NCBI GenBank assembly: GCA_019096065.1
Contig: JAGUCH010000002.1
Span: forward strand, 10,490,501 to 10,554,500
Source: Paracyclopina nana
Taxonomy: Eukaryota > Arthropoda > Copepoda > Cyclopoida > Cyclopettidae
DNA: 64,000 nt
Direction of reading: 5' to 3'
Part shown: piece by piece, positions 33,014-44,418 of the stretch
Layout: every line of letters begins with the position of its first letter
How positions within the stretch are numbered: position 1 is the stretch's first letter
Position numbers and translations under genes: made by a program
Notes under the pieces: model-generated
What the model saw: only the letters and a program-made list of their open reading frames with translations
The model's database searches: none
Told to the model about the DNA's origin: nothing

Positions 33014-36000
33014 TCAACGTCTCGTTGTCAAAGGGGTAGCAGCGTAAGCAGCCTCAGCAAAAAGATTGTGATAGTTTACCAACGGAACGTAAGCAGCAGT
33101 GATAACCTTCCCTGAAAAAGAAAGAATGCAAACTGAGTTATCTCCGATGAGCAAAACTAACAAAGTTAAGTCATATTTAGCCACAAAACTCCCTTTGAGC
33201 TTTTTCGTCCCAATCCAATGGGGAGCAAAAGACAGACAAAATGCAATAGATGGTGCTAATTTTTGGTTCTTTGGCATATGAGTAAGCGTGAGTAGCAATT
33301 GCGGTAAAAATAGCGCTTCTAACAAAAAGTAAACAAAACGTTTTTTAGAATTGTAGGGATCAAAATGACAAAGAAAGCTCTCTTTTTGAGCATGTAACAG
33401 TACAATTGATTCAAGGAACAGAATGGTACCATTTTGAGTAAGATTCATGAAAGTCAAGGAATTTTGGATCATGAGTCACATCATATCCAGACCTGAGCAT
33501 GAAGGATCGAATAAGAAAAAATAGTCTTACTTTTTGCAGCTCATCTCTGTGTGAGTTAAAAACAAACAAGTTCATCTAGTGTGGATTCAATAGAAATAGC
33601 CAGTTTTTTGACAAATTAGCCAATTCTTGCAATGAATTGAGGAAATAGTATTTTCTGGTAATCAAGATGGCCATGCTATGGTTGTTGTACTGGCATGGCA
33701 AAAGCTAAGAAAATTGGAAAAAGCCAGCCCAAAAGTAGTGAACTGTCCCTGAATTTTTAGAAATAGTCCTCAAAAACTTGGCAATATCTTTGAATCTAGG
33801 GCTTTGAAAATAGGTATCTTTAGCATAGGAAATCTTAATTGTGAGCCCACCTAGACAAGGCAGTTCTCAGCCCTCCATGGCTTCGACAAAAATCCGCTAG
33901 TAGAAATATGGCTCTTCTAGTTTCGCCCTATTGGCGCTGCAGTTCCGCTAGAACATAACAAATGAGGAAACTTCAAACTGCAAATCTGGTTTAACTGGTG
34001 CGCCTTGTTCAACTGAATATCAGAGACAGCGGCAATCTTGGCTAGCTGAGATCAACGCGAGCCCTCGAAAATTTGGGCAGTGGCCAGATATCCAGCGCAC
34101 AGAATCTCCGAAATTGACTCGCACGCAACCAAGCTGGGCAAGTTAAAATTCTCGCGAAGGGTCAATGAACTGTTTAAATTCTCGCGCGGGGTCAATGACC
34201 TGTTTAAATTCTCGCGCACACTCATTTCAGGGGTTTAATGCCAGCCGGCCAGGAAAAAACTTTTTTCTTGCCAAATAACTTGTCCTCATGTGCTCAGGAG
34301 GTCAATGACCTATTAAAATTCTTGCGTGGGGTCAATGACCTGTTTAAATTCTCACGCGCCCTCATTTAAGGGCTTTAATACCAGCCGGCCAGGAAAAAGC
34401 TTTTTTCTTGCCAGATTACTTGTCCTCATGTGCTGAGGCGGTCAATGACTTGTTAAAATTCTTGCGTGGGGTCAATGACATGTTTAAATTCTCACGCTCT
34501 TTACTTTTCAAACTGAGCTCACCTAGTATATACGCTTGTTTTACAAAATGTTAATGCATATAAGAATATATTCTCAAGCAGCAACTGCAGAAAATTCCAG
34601 CAGTTGTCCTATAGGATTCCGCCTGCACCCAAATCCAAATAGATGGCGTCAGTAAAAAAGACATCCAAATCGTGCGGATGCCGGCCCGCCAGGAAAACAC
34701 TTTTTTCTTGCCAAATTACTTGTCCTCAATGGTCAATGACCTGTTTAAATTCTCGCGCGGGGTCATTGAACTGCTCAAATTCTTGCGCAGGGTCAATGAC
34801 CTGTTTAAATTCTCGCGGGGGGTCAATGAACTGTTTAAATTCTAGCGCAGGGTCAATGACTTGTTTAAATTCTCGCGCGCCCTCATTTCAGCGCTTTATG
34901 ATAATAATAATAACTTGTCCTCATGTGCTCAAGAGGTTAATGACATGTTAAAATTATCGCGCAGGGTCAATGAACTGTTTAAATTCTAGCGCAGGGTCAA
35001 TGACCAGTATAAATTTTTTGCGCGGCCAAATTTCAGCGCTTTAATACCGGCCCGAAAGGAAAAAACTTTTTTCTTGCCAAATTACTTGTCCTCATGTGCT
35101 GAGGAGGTCAATGACTTGTTAAAATTCTTGCGTGGGGTCAATGACCTGTTTAAATTGTTGCGCGGGGTCAATGACCTGTTTTAATTACCTCCAACCCTCA
35201 TTTCAGCGCTTTGATGCCGGCCCGCCAGGAAAAAACTTTTTTCTTGCCAAATTACTTGTCCTCATGTGCTGAGGAGGTCAATGACTTGTTAAAATTCTTG
35301 CGTGGGGTCAATGACCTGTTTAAATTGTTGCGCGGGGTCAATGACCTGTTTTAATTACCTCCAACCCTCATTTCAGCGCTTTGATGCCGGCCCGCCAGGA
35401 AAAAACTTTTTTCTTGCCAAATTACTTGTCCTCATGTGCTGAGGAGGTCAATGACTTGTTAAAATTCTTGCGTGGGGTCAATGACCTGTTTAAATTGTTG
35501 CGCGGGGTCAATGACCTGTTTTAATTACCTCCAACCCTCATTTCAGCGCTTTGATGCCGGCCCGCCAGGAAAAAACTTTTTTCTTGCCAAATTACTTGTC
35601 CTCATGTGCTCAGGGGGACAATGACCTGTTTAAATTCTTGCGCGGGGTCAATGAACTGTTTAAATTCTAGCGCAGGGTCAATGACTTGTTTAAATTCTCG
35701 CGCGCCCTCATTTCAGCGCTTGTCCTCATGTGCTCAAGAGGTTAATGACATGTTAAAATTATCGCGCAGGGTCAATGAACTGTTTAAATTCTAGCGCAGG
35801 GTCAATGACCAGTTTAAATTTTTTGCGCGGCCTCATTTCAGCGCTTTGGGCCCGCCAGGAAAAAACTTTTTTCTTGCCAAATTACTTGTCCTTGTGCTGA
35901 GGGGGTCAATGACTTATTAAAATTCTTGCGTGGGGTCAATGACCTGTTTTAACTCTTGCGCGGGGTCATTGAACTGATCAAATTCTTGCGCAGGGTCAAT

Positions 36001-39000
36001 GACCTGTTTAAATTTCTCAACCTCATTTTTGCGCTTTATGATAATAATAAAAACCAATGTGCTCAAGAGGTCAATGACCTGTTAAAATTCTCGCATGGGG
36101 TCAATGCGTTTTAATTCTCTCGCGCCCTCATTTCAGCGCTTGTCCTCATAATAACTTGTCCTTATGTGCTCAGGAGGTCAATGACCAGTTAAAATTCTGG
36201 CGCGGGGTCAATAACCTGTTTAAATTCTCGCGCGGGGTCAATGATCAGTTTTAATTCTCTCGCAGGGTCAATGACCTGTTCAAATTCTCGCATGCCCTCA
36301 TTTTAGCGCTTTGATGCCGGCCCGCCAGGAAAAAACTTTTTTCTTGCCAAATTACTTGTCCTCAATGGTCAATGACCTGTTTAAATTCTCGCGCGGAGTC
36401 AATGAACTCTTTAAATTCTAGCGCAGGGTCAATGACTTGTTTAAATTCTCGCGCTCCCTCATTTCAGCGCTTTTTGATAATAATAATAACATGTCCTTAT
36501 GTGCTCAGGAGGTCAATGACCTGTTAAAATTCTGGCGCGGGGTCAATAACCAGTTTAAATTCTCGCGTGGGGTCAAAGACCTGTTTTAATTCTCTCGAGC
36601 CCTCATTTCAGCGCTTTTTCCTTGCCAAATTACTTGTCCTCATGTGCTCAGGGGGTCAATGGACTGTTTAAATTATCGCGCGGGTTCAGTGACCTGTTTG
36701 AATTCTCACGCGGGGTCAATGACCTGTTTTAATTACCTCCAACCCTCATTTCAGCGCTTTGATGCCGGCCCACCAGGAAAAAACTTTTTTCTTGCCAAAT
36801 TACTAGTCCTCATGTGCTCAGGGGGTCAATGACCTGTTTAAATTCTTGCAAGGGGCCAATGATCTGTTTTAATTCTCGTGAGGGGTCAATGTCCTGTTTT
36901 GTTTCTCGCGCGCCCTCATTTCAGCGCTTTGATGCCGGCCCGCTAGGAAAAAACTTTTTTCTTGCCAAATTACTTGTCCTCATGTGCTCAGGGGGTCAAT
37001 GACCTGTTTAAATTCTCGCGCGGGTTCAGTGACCTGTTTGAATTCTCGCGCTCTTTACTTTTCAAACTGAGCTCACCTTTTTTACAAAATGTTAATGCAT
37101 ATAAGAATATATTCTCAAGCAGCAACTGCAGAAAATTCTAGCAGTTGTCCTATAGGATTCCGCCTGCACCCAAATCCAAATAGATGGCGTCAGTAAAAGA
37201 CATCCAAAGCGTGCGCGTAAAAAAGTAGCCCATTTTTCTCGATGATGTCACAGTGTCCATTAGAAATGTAAACAAAAACAATTTTTGTTTTCCAGGAAAA
37301 TCTAAGCCATGTAAGCAACTAAAACAAAGCTTGTAACATTTATGATAGTTCAAGGAATCAATTGGTGTGATCATTGTTGAATTTCATGCAGGTCAAATAA
37401 TTCTTTTCCATTAGCCACATCATAACCAGGAACTTGTCTTCCCCATGACGGATCAAATTGTAGCTCAAAATAGCCTAAAACTTGGTTATTCCAGTTTTTT
37501 GAGAGATCAAAACAAAGTTGCTGCTTCGGAATAAACCATTCAAAAATAGCCACTTCTAATTCAGAAAAGCCAGTCTATCAAAAAAATTGATGGAAAACAT
37601 GCTTTCTGGAAATTATGTTGCCCATGCTACAGTTCTTGTACTGGCAAGAAAAGCAAGCCCATTTTTCATCTTTTTGTGTCAAATGTGTTAAGTATGTGGC
37701 TCACTATGGTTCCTGATGCACCAGCAAGCCAACAATTTAGAAACTAGCAGAAAACCGTTTTGGATGTCCCCAGCCAGGCCAAAAAAAGATATCCAAAACT
37801 TAGAAAAAAATCCGTTTGGACTAAAGAACTCCATCGGCTGAACCCAAGACCTGACAGGCTCTACTTTGCTCTCAGCATATTTGCTTAATTGATACGTAGC
37901 GTGGGTCGGAATGCCAAATTTAATGAAACGATGCATTATTTTTGTAGCAATTTATGCCTTTTTTTATCACACTTAATTCTCTTTCATGCATTAACTGCTG
38001 ATATATGTGATGTAAATTAAGACAATAATGAATCTTAATATTAAAATGAAGGTTGCAATTTAAAATGTAGAAATAAAAGTGACCATTTTTAATAAATCAC
38101 CATCCTGCTTTGGTCATATTTTTGATCCCTCATAAATATGTTTACATTTTACTTTCATTGTACATCAACACTATTTTGAATTTTAGCGCCTTAGCAAACT
38201 GAACTCGCACGCCTGTAAATCTGACCCAATAATTCGCCTGTCAGGTCTTGGCTTCAGCTGATGGAGATCTTTAGTTTGGACAGATATGGACATGGGAAGT
38301 GTTCCCTATTAGGCCGCTGGGATTACCCTACATCTACGCTATAGTTATGATACTAATGAAAAAAAACCGCATGACCCTAAACGTTAGATCAGGAGTGCCG
38401 AAATTACCTGCAAACCATCTGCCATGAAGAGCATTTACCGCAGCAACTGCCGTATTCACGGTTGGGCACTTGACGTAAACGTTGCCCTGAGGAGCACCTT
38501 TATCAACATAAATGTGGAGCACTCCACCATACTTGTTGCATTCGTCAATGACATCATCTCGAATTTCCTGCTCCCAGCCTGTAGAAAAAGGTTTATTAAA
38601 TTGGAGCTCTTTTTAGCAAATCATAATTAATTACCTGGCTCAGTTTCGGATGCAGGATCAAACATATTGGTCAGCATGAAGCATTGAGTTGCTATTGGTG
38701 GATTAGTAGTCGCCAATTGCTGTTGTTGCCGCTGCTGCGCCGCATGCTGCGCAGCAGCAGCAGCAGCCGCAACCGTATTGGCACCCGGCATAACAGTTGT
38801 TTGAAGAGCAGCATTGGCAGCATCGGGTAATTTCATACCAGTTCCTTCAGCCAGTTTGGCCATCAAAGCAAGCCTTCCTGTTGCGCCAAGATCGATTCCA
38901 GATTTGTCGGCCTCCTCCGAATCTAGCCCATCTTTGATTTGAACGTAATTACCACCAATTGCATTTTCTGTCACGTGTCCAACTTTCATAGGTCGTCCAG

Positions 39001-40614
39001 CAAGTTCGAAGCCGTTCATTTGCTCAAGGGCTTTCTTGGCGTCTTCGGCTTTGTCGTAGGTGACGAAACCATATCCCTTGGAACGGCCGGTCTCATAGTC
39101 CATCATTAAGGTAATGTTTTGGATGGAACCAAACGGCTCAAAAATGCCTCTCAGCATGTCTTCAGTGATGTTGAAATGAAGAGATCCAACATACAATCTC
39201 ATTGGTCCCTTTTCTTGTTTCATAGGGTTTCGATCCATGTAATAACTCCCAACTCTATTTTTCTCTGCTTGTGAAGGCTGAACAATGACGGGCACGCCAC
39301 ACAACTTTTGGCCGTTCAGCCCCAAAGCCTGAAAGTGTAATTTTACTAGCACACATGCACGCAAGAGCTGTAGGGACACTCACCAGAGCCACCGACTCCA
39401 TGTCCTTGAATTCAACGTAAGCTATTCCTTTGAATCTTCTAGTCTTGTTGCACACAATGAGCCGAACATCTCTGATTTTTCCAACCGAAGAAAAAAACTC
39501 TTCAACGTCGCGAGCACGGACTCTTTGAGATAGTTGCATCACAAAGATTGTGCGAGCGTCTCTTTCTTCAGGTGTGAGATTCGGCTCCGGAGAAAGCTCT
39601 TTTTTGGGCGGAGGCGAGACCCTAGAAAATCTGCCCCCAATCGCACCTCCTCCGAATCTTGGTGGCGGCGACCTTCGCCTCCTATCCCTAGATCGCGACC
39701 TGGATCTCCTGAAGCGGTCCTTGCTTCGACTGCGACGATGCCTGTCCTTGCTTCTACTTCGCTTTTTGTCCCTGCTCCGACTTCGCTTCCTGTCTCGACT
39801 TCTACTTCGCTTCCGATCCTTGTCCCTCCTGCTATGCTTTCTATCCTTGGATCGATCTCGCGATCGCCGTTCGCCGCTCCTAGAAAAGACAAGGTGAAAA
39901 ACATACGTGATAGCGAAGAATGGTTGGACTTACCTCTCTCGAGTTTTGCGGCCATTGTCCTTGGTAGATTTTTCATCCTGTGAAAATGAAATGAGACATT
40001 AGACGTGAACATAGCAGCAGCTCCTCCTGACACGAGAGGCTCGTGAGAGAAGAACGTCGCATTGCTTCTGGCCCAAATCTACCGCATTACTCTGCTTTGA
40101 CTGATCACCAAGCTGAATAGAACAACCTTCTCGAACTTACCAAGAGAGCCCTTACTATGGCATAATTTTGGTCATCTAGAGGCGAATCTGCAAAAAGACA
40201 CGCAAAGTTTACTATCTGTTACAAGCCTAACGATACCGATTTCCCGCCTTGGGCAATGACAAAGCAGCAGAGGCCTTCTGAAAGAGAAACGAACTTGAGA
40301 CATGATCAAGAGAAGCCAACGAGGTGATCAGCAAGAAAGGAAAGTTGGCCAAAAGCAATGGGTTACTATTTGAGTGTTGCTCTGAACGCACACTAAGATT
40401 TGAAGATGCTTCACTGCTCCTATATCAGCGGAAGGGGCTCACTCGTCGACAAAGAGACCGGGCGAAAACCTGAGACAACAAAAGGTACTGCTGTATTACA
40501 AAGTAGTCGCTCAAAATTAACTGGCCAAGGTGATCGAGCAACGGATAACACCACTCTTACCTTCTTGTATGGCTCGTCCAACAGAGCGTCCAAGTCGTCC
40601 AAATCGTCGGCCAT
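33014..40614 (-). CDS. RBM39: RNA-binding protein 39 (CAPER-alpha), splicing factor, 518 aa
   Basis: Nuclear U2AF65-related splicing factor. Exons in order: 40614-40561, 39977-39934, 39879-39384, 39328-38635, 38578-38408, 33111-33014; phases agree throughout. The start MADDLDDLDALLDEPYKK closely follows the vertebrate N-terminus. An Arg/Ser domain spans about residues 27-125. RRM1 begins TIFVMQLSQRV (about 142). RRM2 begins MRLYVGSLHFNITEDMLRG (about 241). After an Ala/Gln-rich linker comes the C-terminal UHM (GWEQEIRDDVIDECNKYGG, ALHGRWFAG), ended by the last exon (GKVITAAYVPLVNYHNLF, stop). Length matches the family (human 530). The last intron is 5.3 kb and holds a tandem array. Intron 1 holds a candidate poison exon. 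It is divergent from CDC27. Confidence 0.96.
33200..33760 (+). repeat. Dispersed ~500-bp repeat, copy C (RBM39 last intron)
   Basis: Best match to copy B: gattcatgaaagtcaaggaa, ttttggatcatgagtcacat, and ttgtactggcatggcaaaag. It lies antisense to RBM39. Confidence 0.78.
34140..37050. repeat. Complex tandem array inside the RBM39 last intron
   Basis: The basic unit is about 30 bp (ggggtcaatgacctgtttaa plus attctcgcgc). Units are grouped into larger blocks that add ccctcatttcagcgctttga and a gccggcccgccaggaaaaaa segment. At 35050-35560 the block repeats almost exactly with a 170-bp period, three times. Elsewhere block composition varies. The array is broken at 34497-34676 by a unique-looking segment that recurs at the right edge (37051-37215). 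Readable frames here (for example 34643-34951) are artefacts of the 30-bp period. Confidence 0.93.
34497..37215. repeat. Pair of ~170-bp segments bracketing the main array
   Basis: 34497-34676 and 37051-37215 share ctctttacttttcaaactga, ttctcaagcagcaactgcag, gtcctataggattccgcctg and atagatggcgtcagtaaaa with few changes. Each follows an array segment, so an array-plus-tail unit seems to have been duplicated as a whole. Confidence 0.88.
37215..37680 (+). repeat. Dispersed ~500-bp repeat, copy D (RBM39 last intron)
   Basis: Begins just after the array tail. Shares gatgatgtcacag, gaaatgtaaacaaa, atttcatgcaggtcaa and catgctacagttcttgtact with copy A. It is more diverged than copies B and C. Confidence 0.7.
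40141..40187 (-). other. RBM39: Candidate poison exon in RBM39 intron 1
   Basis: On the minus strand, tttttgcag precedes a 47-nt segment followed by gtaagt. Entered from exon 1 in phase 0 it reads ATT CGC CTC TAG, an immediate stop, and its length is not a multiple of three. Skipping it joins exon 1 to exon 2 in a way that matches RBM39 homologues (EPYKK then DEKS). A second, weaker exon-like segment lies at 40239-40277. RS-domain splicing factors commonly autoregulate by such exons. Confidence 0.5.
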
Positions 40615-40640
40615 TTCACCGATCATACGCATTCCCTTCT

Positions 40641-40922
40641 TCAATGACTTCGAGAAACAAAATGGCGGATGGGGGGACTCTCCTCGAACATCCTCAAGCT
40701 AGCCAAAAATGTGTGGAAAACGCCAAAGTCGTCTGAGCTCTCAGCAATCTCAATAGTGTCGCCCTTGAGCCCGAGCTGTTTGTTTTGAGGCAATCTTATT
40801 TCCTTTGGGAGTGCGGGGAGCATACACAGTTGAGTTAATTGGCCTGCAGTCGTCGCTACAACAAGCAAGTTTGGTTTTTTCGAGCGGCGTCCTCGGCTAA
40901 GATACGTTGAGATGTCATCCAT
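40641..40922 (-). other. 93-codon open frame just upstream of RBM39
   Basis: Starts MDDISTYLSRGRRSKKPN and ends 26 nt before the RBM39 ATG, in the same direction. The composition is protein-like (KKPNLLVVATTAGQL, IEIAESSDDFGVFHTFL), but I do not recognise it. It could be an exon of an unidentified gene, an upstream ORF in the RBM39 leader, or chance in a GC-balanced promoter region. Confidence 0.3.
40659..40669 (+). promoter_or_regulatory. YY1/Pho-like motif at the RBM39 start region
   Basis: aaaatggcgga matches the YY1 consensus AANATGGCGGC at all but the last base and lies 45 nt upstream of the RBM39 ATG. YY1-type sites are typical of housekeeping promoters near the transcription start. 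Confidence 0.4.
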
Positions 40923-40990
40923 AGCCAAACCAATTGCAGGCGGCACCGATCTTGGGATTTCGACGATTTGTCAGCACTAAGGGGGACAGC

Positions 40991-41241
40991 CAGTGCTACC
41001 AGATGCGGCGGTTTTACGCCCTAGGGGCCACTTTAGAGGCTACAGCGGCTATTTTTAAGAATGCCTTCAAAACACTAATTTACAGCTACTTTTCGGCAAA
41101 TTTGCGGCGTTTTTTCAGATTGATCATTATTACTCGAGAACCTGAGCGGCTTTTTTTACGCAGGTATGCCAAAAATCGGCCGATCCCGGCTATGTTTGAC
41201 AAAAGTGCGGCGTTTTTTCGATAAAACATCTGGCAGCACTG
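40991..41241. mobile_element. MITE with CAGTGCTGCCA termini, copy 2, in the RBM39-CDC27 promoter
   Basis: Begins cagtgctaccagatgcggc and ends catctggcagcactg, 251 bp. It is homologous to 25889-26162. It lies between the divergent RBM39 and CDC27 starts and ends 67 bp before the CDC27 ATG. Confidence 0.85.
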
Positions 41242-41308
41242 GCGATAGCCACACTCAAGGCATTGGAGACTGACTGACTGACGTTTCGCGAGGAGGCTGC
41301 CGTGAAGT

Positions 41309-44300
41309 ATGCTCGTTCAAGAGCCTGTCCACGTGAGTATGGGTTAGACCGCCGCCAGCCTTCCTCTCTCACCTCTTTCACCGTAGGCCGCCATTTGGCA
41401 CTGTCTCAACCATTACGCGTTCAAAGATGCAACCTTTCTGGCCGAACGACTCTTCACCGAAGGTAAGCTGGAAAGTGTGCCCGATGGTGAGCACCAATTC
41501 ACCCCCTTCCCTTCTAGTGGGCTCCGACGACAGCCTCCACTTGTTGGCCACATGCTACTACCGATCTGGTAAGCTGAACCAGGCGTACGACTTGTTGAGG
41601 AAAAACGAGAGCACAACGTCACAAAACAGATTCCTCCTGGCGAGATGCTGCGTCGACTTGGAGAGGTAAACAGTGGAGACTTAGCACGGTCGGAGGTAGC
41701 AGCTACTTTGCCTGTTTGCAGGTACCACGAGGCCGAGGTGGCCGTTGTCAGCCACGACGAGAGCTTTGATGCCGTCCGATCCAGCTTTCGCGATGCAGCC
41801 TGCTTCGCCCTCCAGCTGTTGGCGGGTGTCTACGCTAAAACAGAGAGGATGGACAAGGCCAACAGCGCCGAGAAGAACGCCCTCAAGCTCAACCCCCTAC
41901 TCTGGCACTCCTTTGAGGCTCTGTGCCATAGAAATGAAGCTGGCAGCCCCGACATGGTATTCTGTGTGGATAAAATCGACAACTTGGACGACTGCCTGGG
42001 ATGTAACCACGTCATCAACTACGTTAATAACTCGGTTCAGCCTCCCTCTCGCGTCTCTAACCCCCTCATGAATACGCCCGCGGCCCATTTCCATGGGGGA
42101 TCCAGCACGAGCACTCCGATTTTGCCGGTAGCCAGCATGCAAGGCCTAGCCGTGGCTGGTACTGCCCTACCCGTGATCGTTGTCACTCCCATAGGCCAAC
42201 AGACGACTGGACTGGAGTCGGACTCGTGTTTCACCGGGTAAGCGGCTAGTAGAGTTTTTCCGTGGTTGGCGTCAATACTTTCCCTTCAGGTCGCCAGCTC
42301 CGAATCGCCTGACCATGTCTGGCATTGGTGCCCTCAACTTCACCTCTGACCTTGAGCACTCGTGCAACGCGACAGCGGACTCTGAAAACATCGGCGTTAT
42401 GCCTCCGCCTCCGTTGAAGCCCATCAAGAGACTTCGAGCCTCCATCATCCCGACCAATGACTCAGGAAGCATGACGCCTCCCATGTACGAATACAACCAC
42501 GGCAACGAGCGGAGCTTCGGCCGCCTGCCTCGTGCAGCTCTCGTTTGGTCTTCGAGTAGCAAAAACGAGGGCGTCACCACTGGCAGCGGCCTTCAAGTGG
42601 CTAGGCTGGACTTTTCCCCCCTCGGCGTTTTGTCCCCGAGCAATCCTCAACACCAGACCCCTAAAGCGGCCAGTGGTCTCTTGGACCAGCAACCTTCCTC
42701 CTCTGTCGGGCCTATTTTCCCGTGCAGTGAACTCAAGATGAAAAAGAGTCAAAATGAAAACAGCAGTCCTGGCCTTTTCAAGCACACGTTGTTTGGGCAG
42801 TACAGCCAAAACACTCCGACCAACAACGCTGCGAGTGGCTCCAGCGTGAGAAGGTCATCAAGGCTGTTTGGTTCCACTCAGCAGCAGTCAATTAAGGCTA
42901 AGGAGAATTCGAAAACAGCCGCAGTTTCCAAAACCACGAAAGGCTTCAAGTCCCCAGCCAAAAAGAATAATGGCAAGCCAAGCAGGCTGAATAATGTGCG
43001 TTGCAACCTTAGCGATGCTACAACGTTGGACAAAAACGAAAAGAACAAAATAATGGAATTGGACGAAAATCGGCCAATGGAGGACTCGATTTCCTCTTCG
43101 TTTGACAGCAACACAAGGGAGCAAGCTAAGCATCTTCAAAAGCACTCGCTCGAGGGCTTGATGTACCTGCTACGAAAACTCGCATTTGTCTACATCGATT
43201 TGACAAAATTTAACTGTAAGAGTGCGATTGAGCGCATCGAGGAGATCGATTATGAGCACAGAAATACGGCATGGGTGATGGGAGTTGCTGGCAAAGCCCA
43301 CTTCGAAATGGGCGACTACATCAACGCCAAAAGGTGCTTCTGTGCACTTAGAGAACTCGATCCCTTTCGCACCGACTGCATGGAGTATTTCTCCACTGCC
43401 TTGTGGCACCTTCAGGAAGAAGTAGACTTATCTGCCTTGGCTCAAGACTTGACGTCGGCAGACAAACTGTCGCCTCAGGCTTGGTGTGCTGCTGGCAACT
43501 GTTTCTCATTGCAAAAGGAGCACGAAAATGCGATCAAGTTTTTCCAGCGAGCGGCACAAGTGAACCCTAGTTTTGCCTATTCCTACACATTGCTGGGCCA
43601 CGAGTACATCACAATTGAAGAGCTCGACAAGGCTCTAGCTTGCTTCAGAACGGCTGTTCGTCTTGATCCGCGTCATTACAACGCATGGTATGGCATTGGT
43701 CTTGTCTTTTACAAGCAAGAGAGGTACCAATTGGCTGAAATGTATTACCGTAAGGCTGTAGACATCAACCCTCAAAGTCCAATCCTCATGTGTCATCTGG
43801 CTGTGGTAAGCTCAACCGCCAACAACTTCTTGTGAAGCATAACATTTTTCATTCACTCCACAGGTTCAACATGCTTTGCAGAACTCGGATAGAGCCTTAG
43901 AAACTCTTGCAATCGCTTTAAAAGGCTTTCCTACTAACCCTCTGTGCAAATTTGAGCGGGCATCAATTCTTTTTGCAAATGAAAGGTACAAGGAGGCTCT
44001 GAATGAACTTGAACAACTCAAAAACTTGGTGCCCAAAGAGTCGCCAGTGTACTTCCTCATGGGGAAAGTAAGGCATGAGAAATTCTTGAGGAGCTGTGTA
44101 ACCTCTGTCGTTGCTCTCCCTTTCAGGTCCATAACAAGCTAAACAACACGCATTTGGCTTTAATGCACTTCTCATGGGCTATGGATCTCGATCCAAAAGG
44201 AGCAAATACACAAATAAAAGATGCGCTCGATAGAAGCATGAATAAGGCAGCTCAAGAAAGCGCTGACCTTCTCCAAACGGAAAATAGAGATACAGAAATT

Positions 44301-44375
44301 GGACATCGAGATGGTGAGGAGGAGGAGGAGGAGGAAGATGACGAGATGCTGCAAGATCGATCACAGTTTAGCTGA
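41309..44375 (+). CDS. CDC27: CDC27/APC3, anaphase-promoting complex TPR subunit (910 aa)
   Basis: Scaffold subunit of the APC/C ubiquitin ligase that docks the coactivators CDC20 and CDH1. Exons: 41309-41332, 41387-41462, 41518-41665, 41722-42237, 42290-43805, 43864-44067, 44127-44375; all junctions in frame. The N-terminus (MLVQEPVH, AAIWHCLNHYAFKDATFLAE, ATCYYRSG) and the C-terminal TPR superhelix (AWCAAGNCFSLQKEHENAIK, YAYTLLGHEY-like, HYNAWYGIGLVFYKQE, HLALMHFSWAMDLDPKGAN) are diagnostic. Residues about 190-500 form the poorly conserved Ser/Thr/Pro-rich linker, which carries RRSSRLF as in vertebrates. It ends in a Glu/Asp-rich tail. A GGTAAG at 41569 inside exon 3 is not used, because the coding similarity runs through it. 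Length is slightly above the human protein (about 824). Confidence 0.96.
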
Positions 44376-44387
44376 GATACTCGTTCA

Positions 44388-44393
44388 TTTATT
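44388..44393 (-). terminator. Polyadenylation signal of the small secreted-peptide gene
   Basis: AATAAA on the minus strand, 26 nt after its stop codon, inside the 3' region of convergent CDC27. Confidence 0.5.
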
Positions 44394-44418
44394 ATCAAAA
44401 ATATGACGATTCTTCAAC

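Noticed and set aside
34643..37002. Several open frames with repeated MTCLNSRAGS-like segments
   Set aside because: Produced by the 30-bp satellite unit inside an RBM39 intron on the opposite strand.
38424..38630. Plus-strand frame antisense to RBM39 exon 5
   Set aside because: Shadow of the UHM exon.
41565..41575. Donor-like GGTAAG inside CDC27 exon 3
   Set aside because: CDC27 similarity (YYRSGKLNQAYDLL) continues straight through it, and the true donor is at 41666.
42272..43409. Minus-strand frames across the CDC27 gene
   Set aside because: Antisense shadows of CDC27 exon 5; no domain or splice support.
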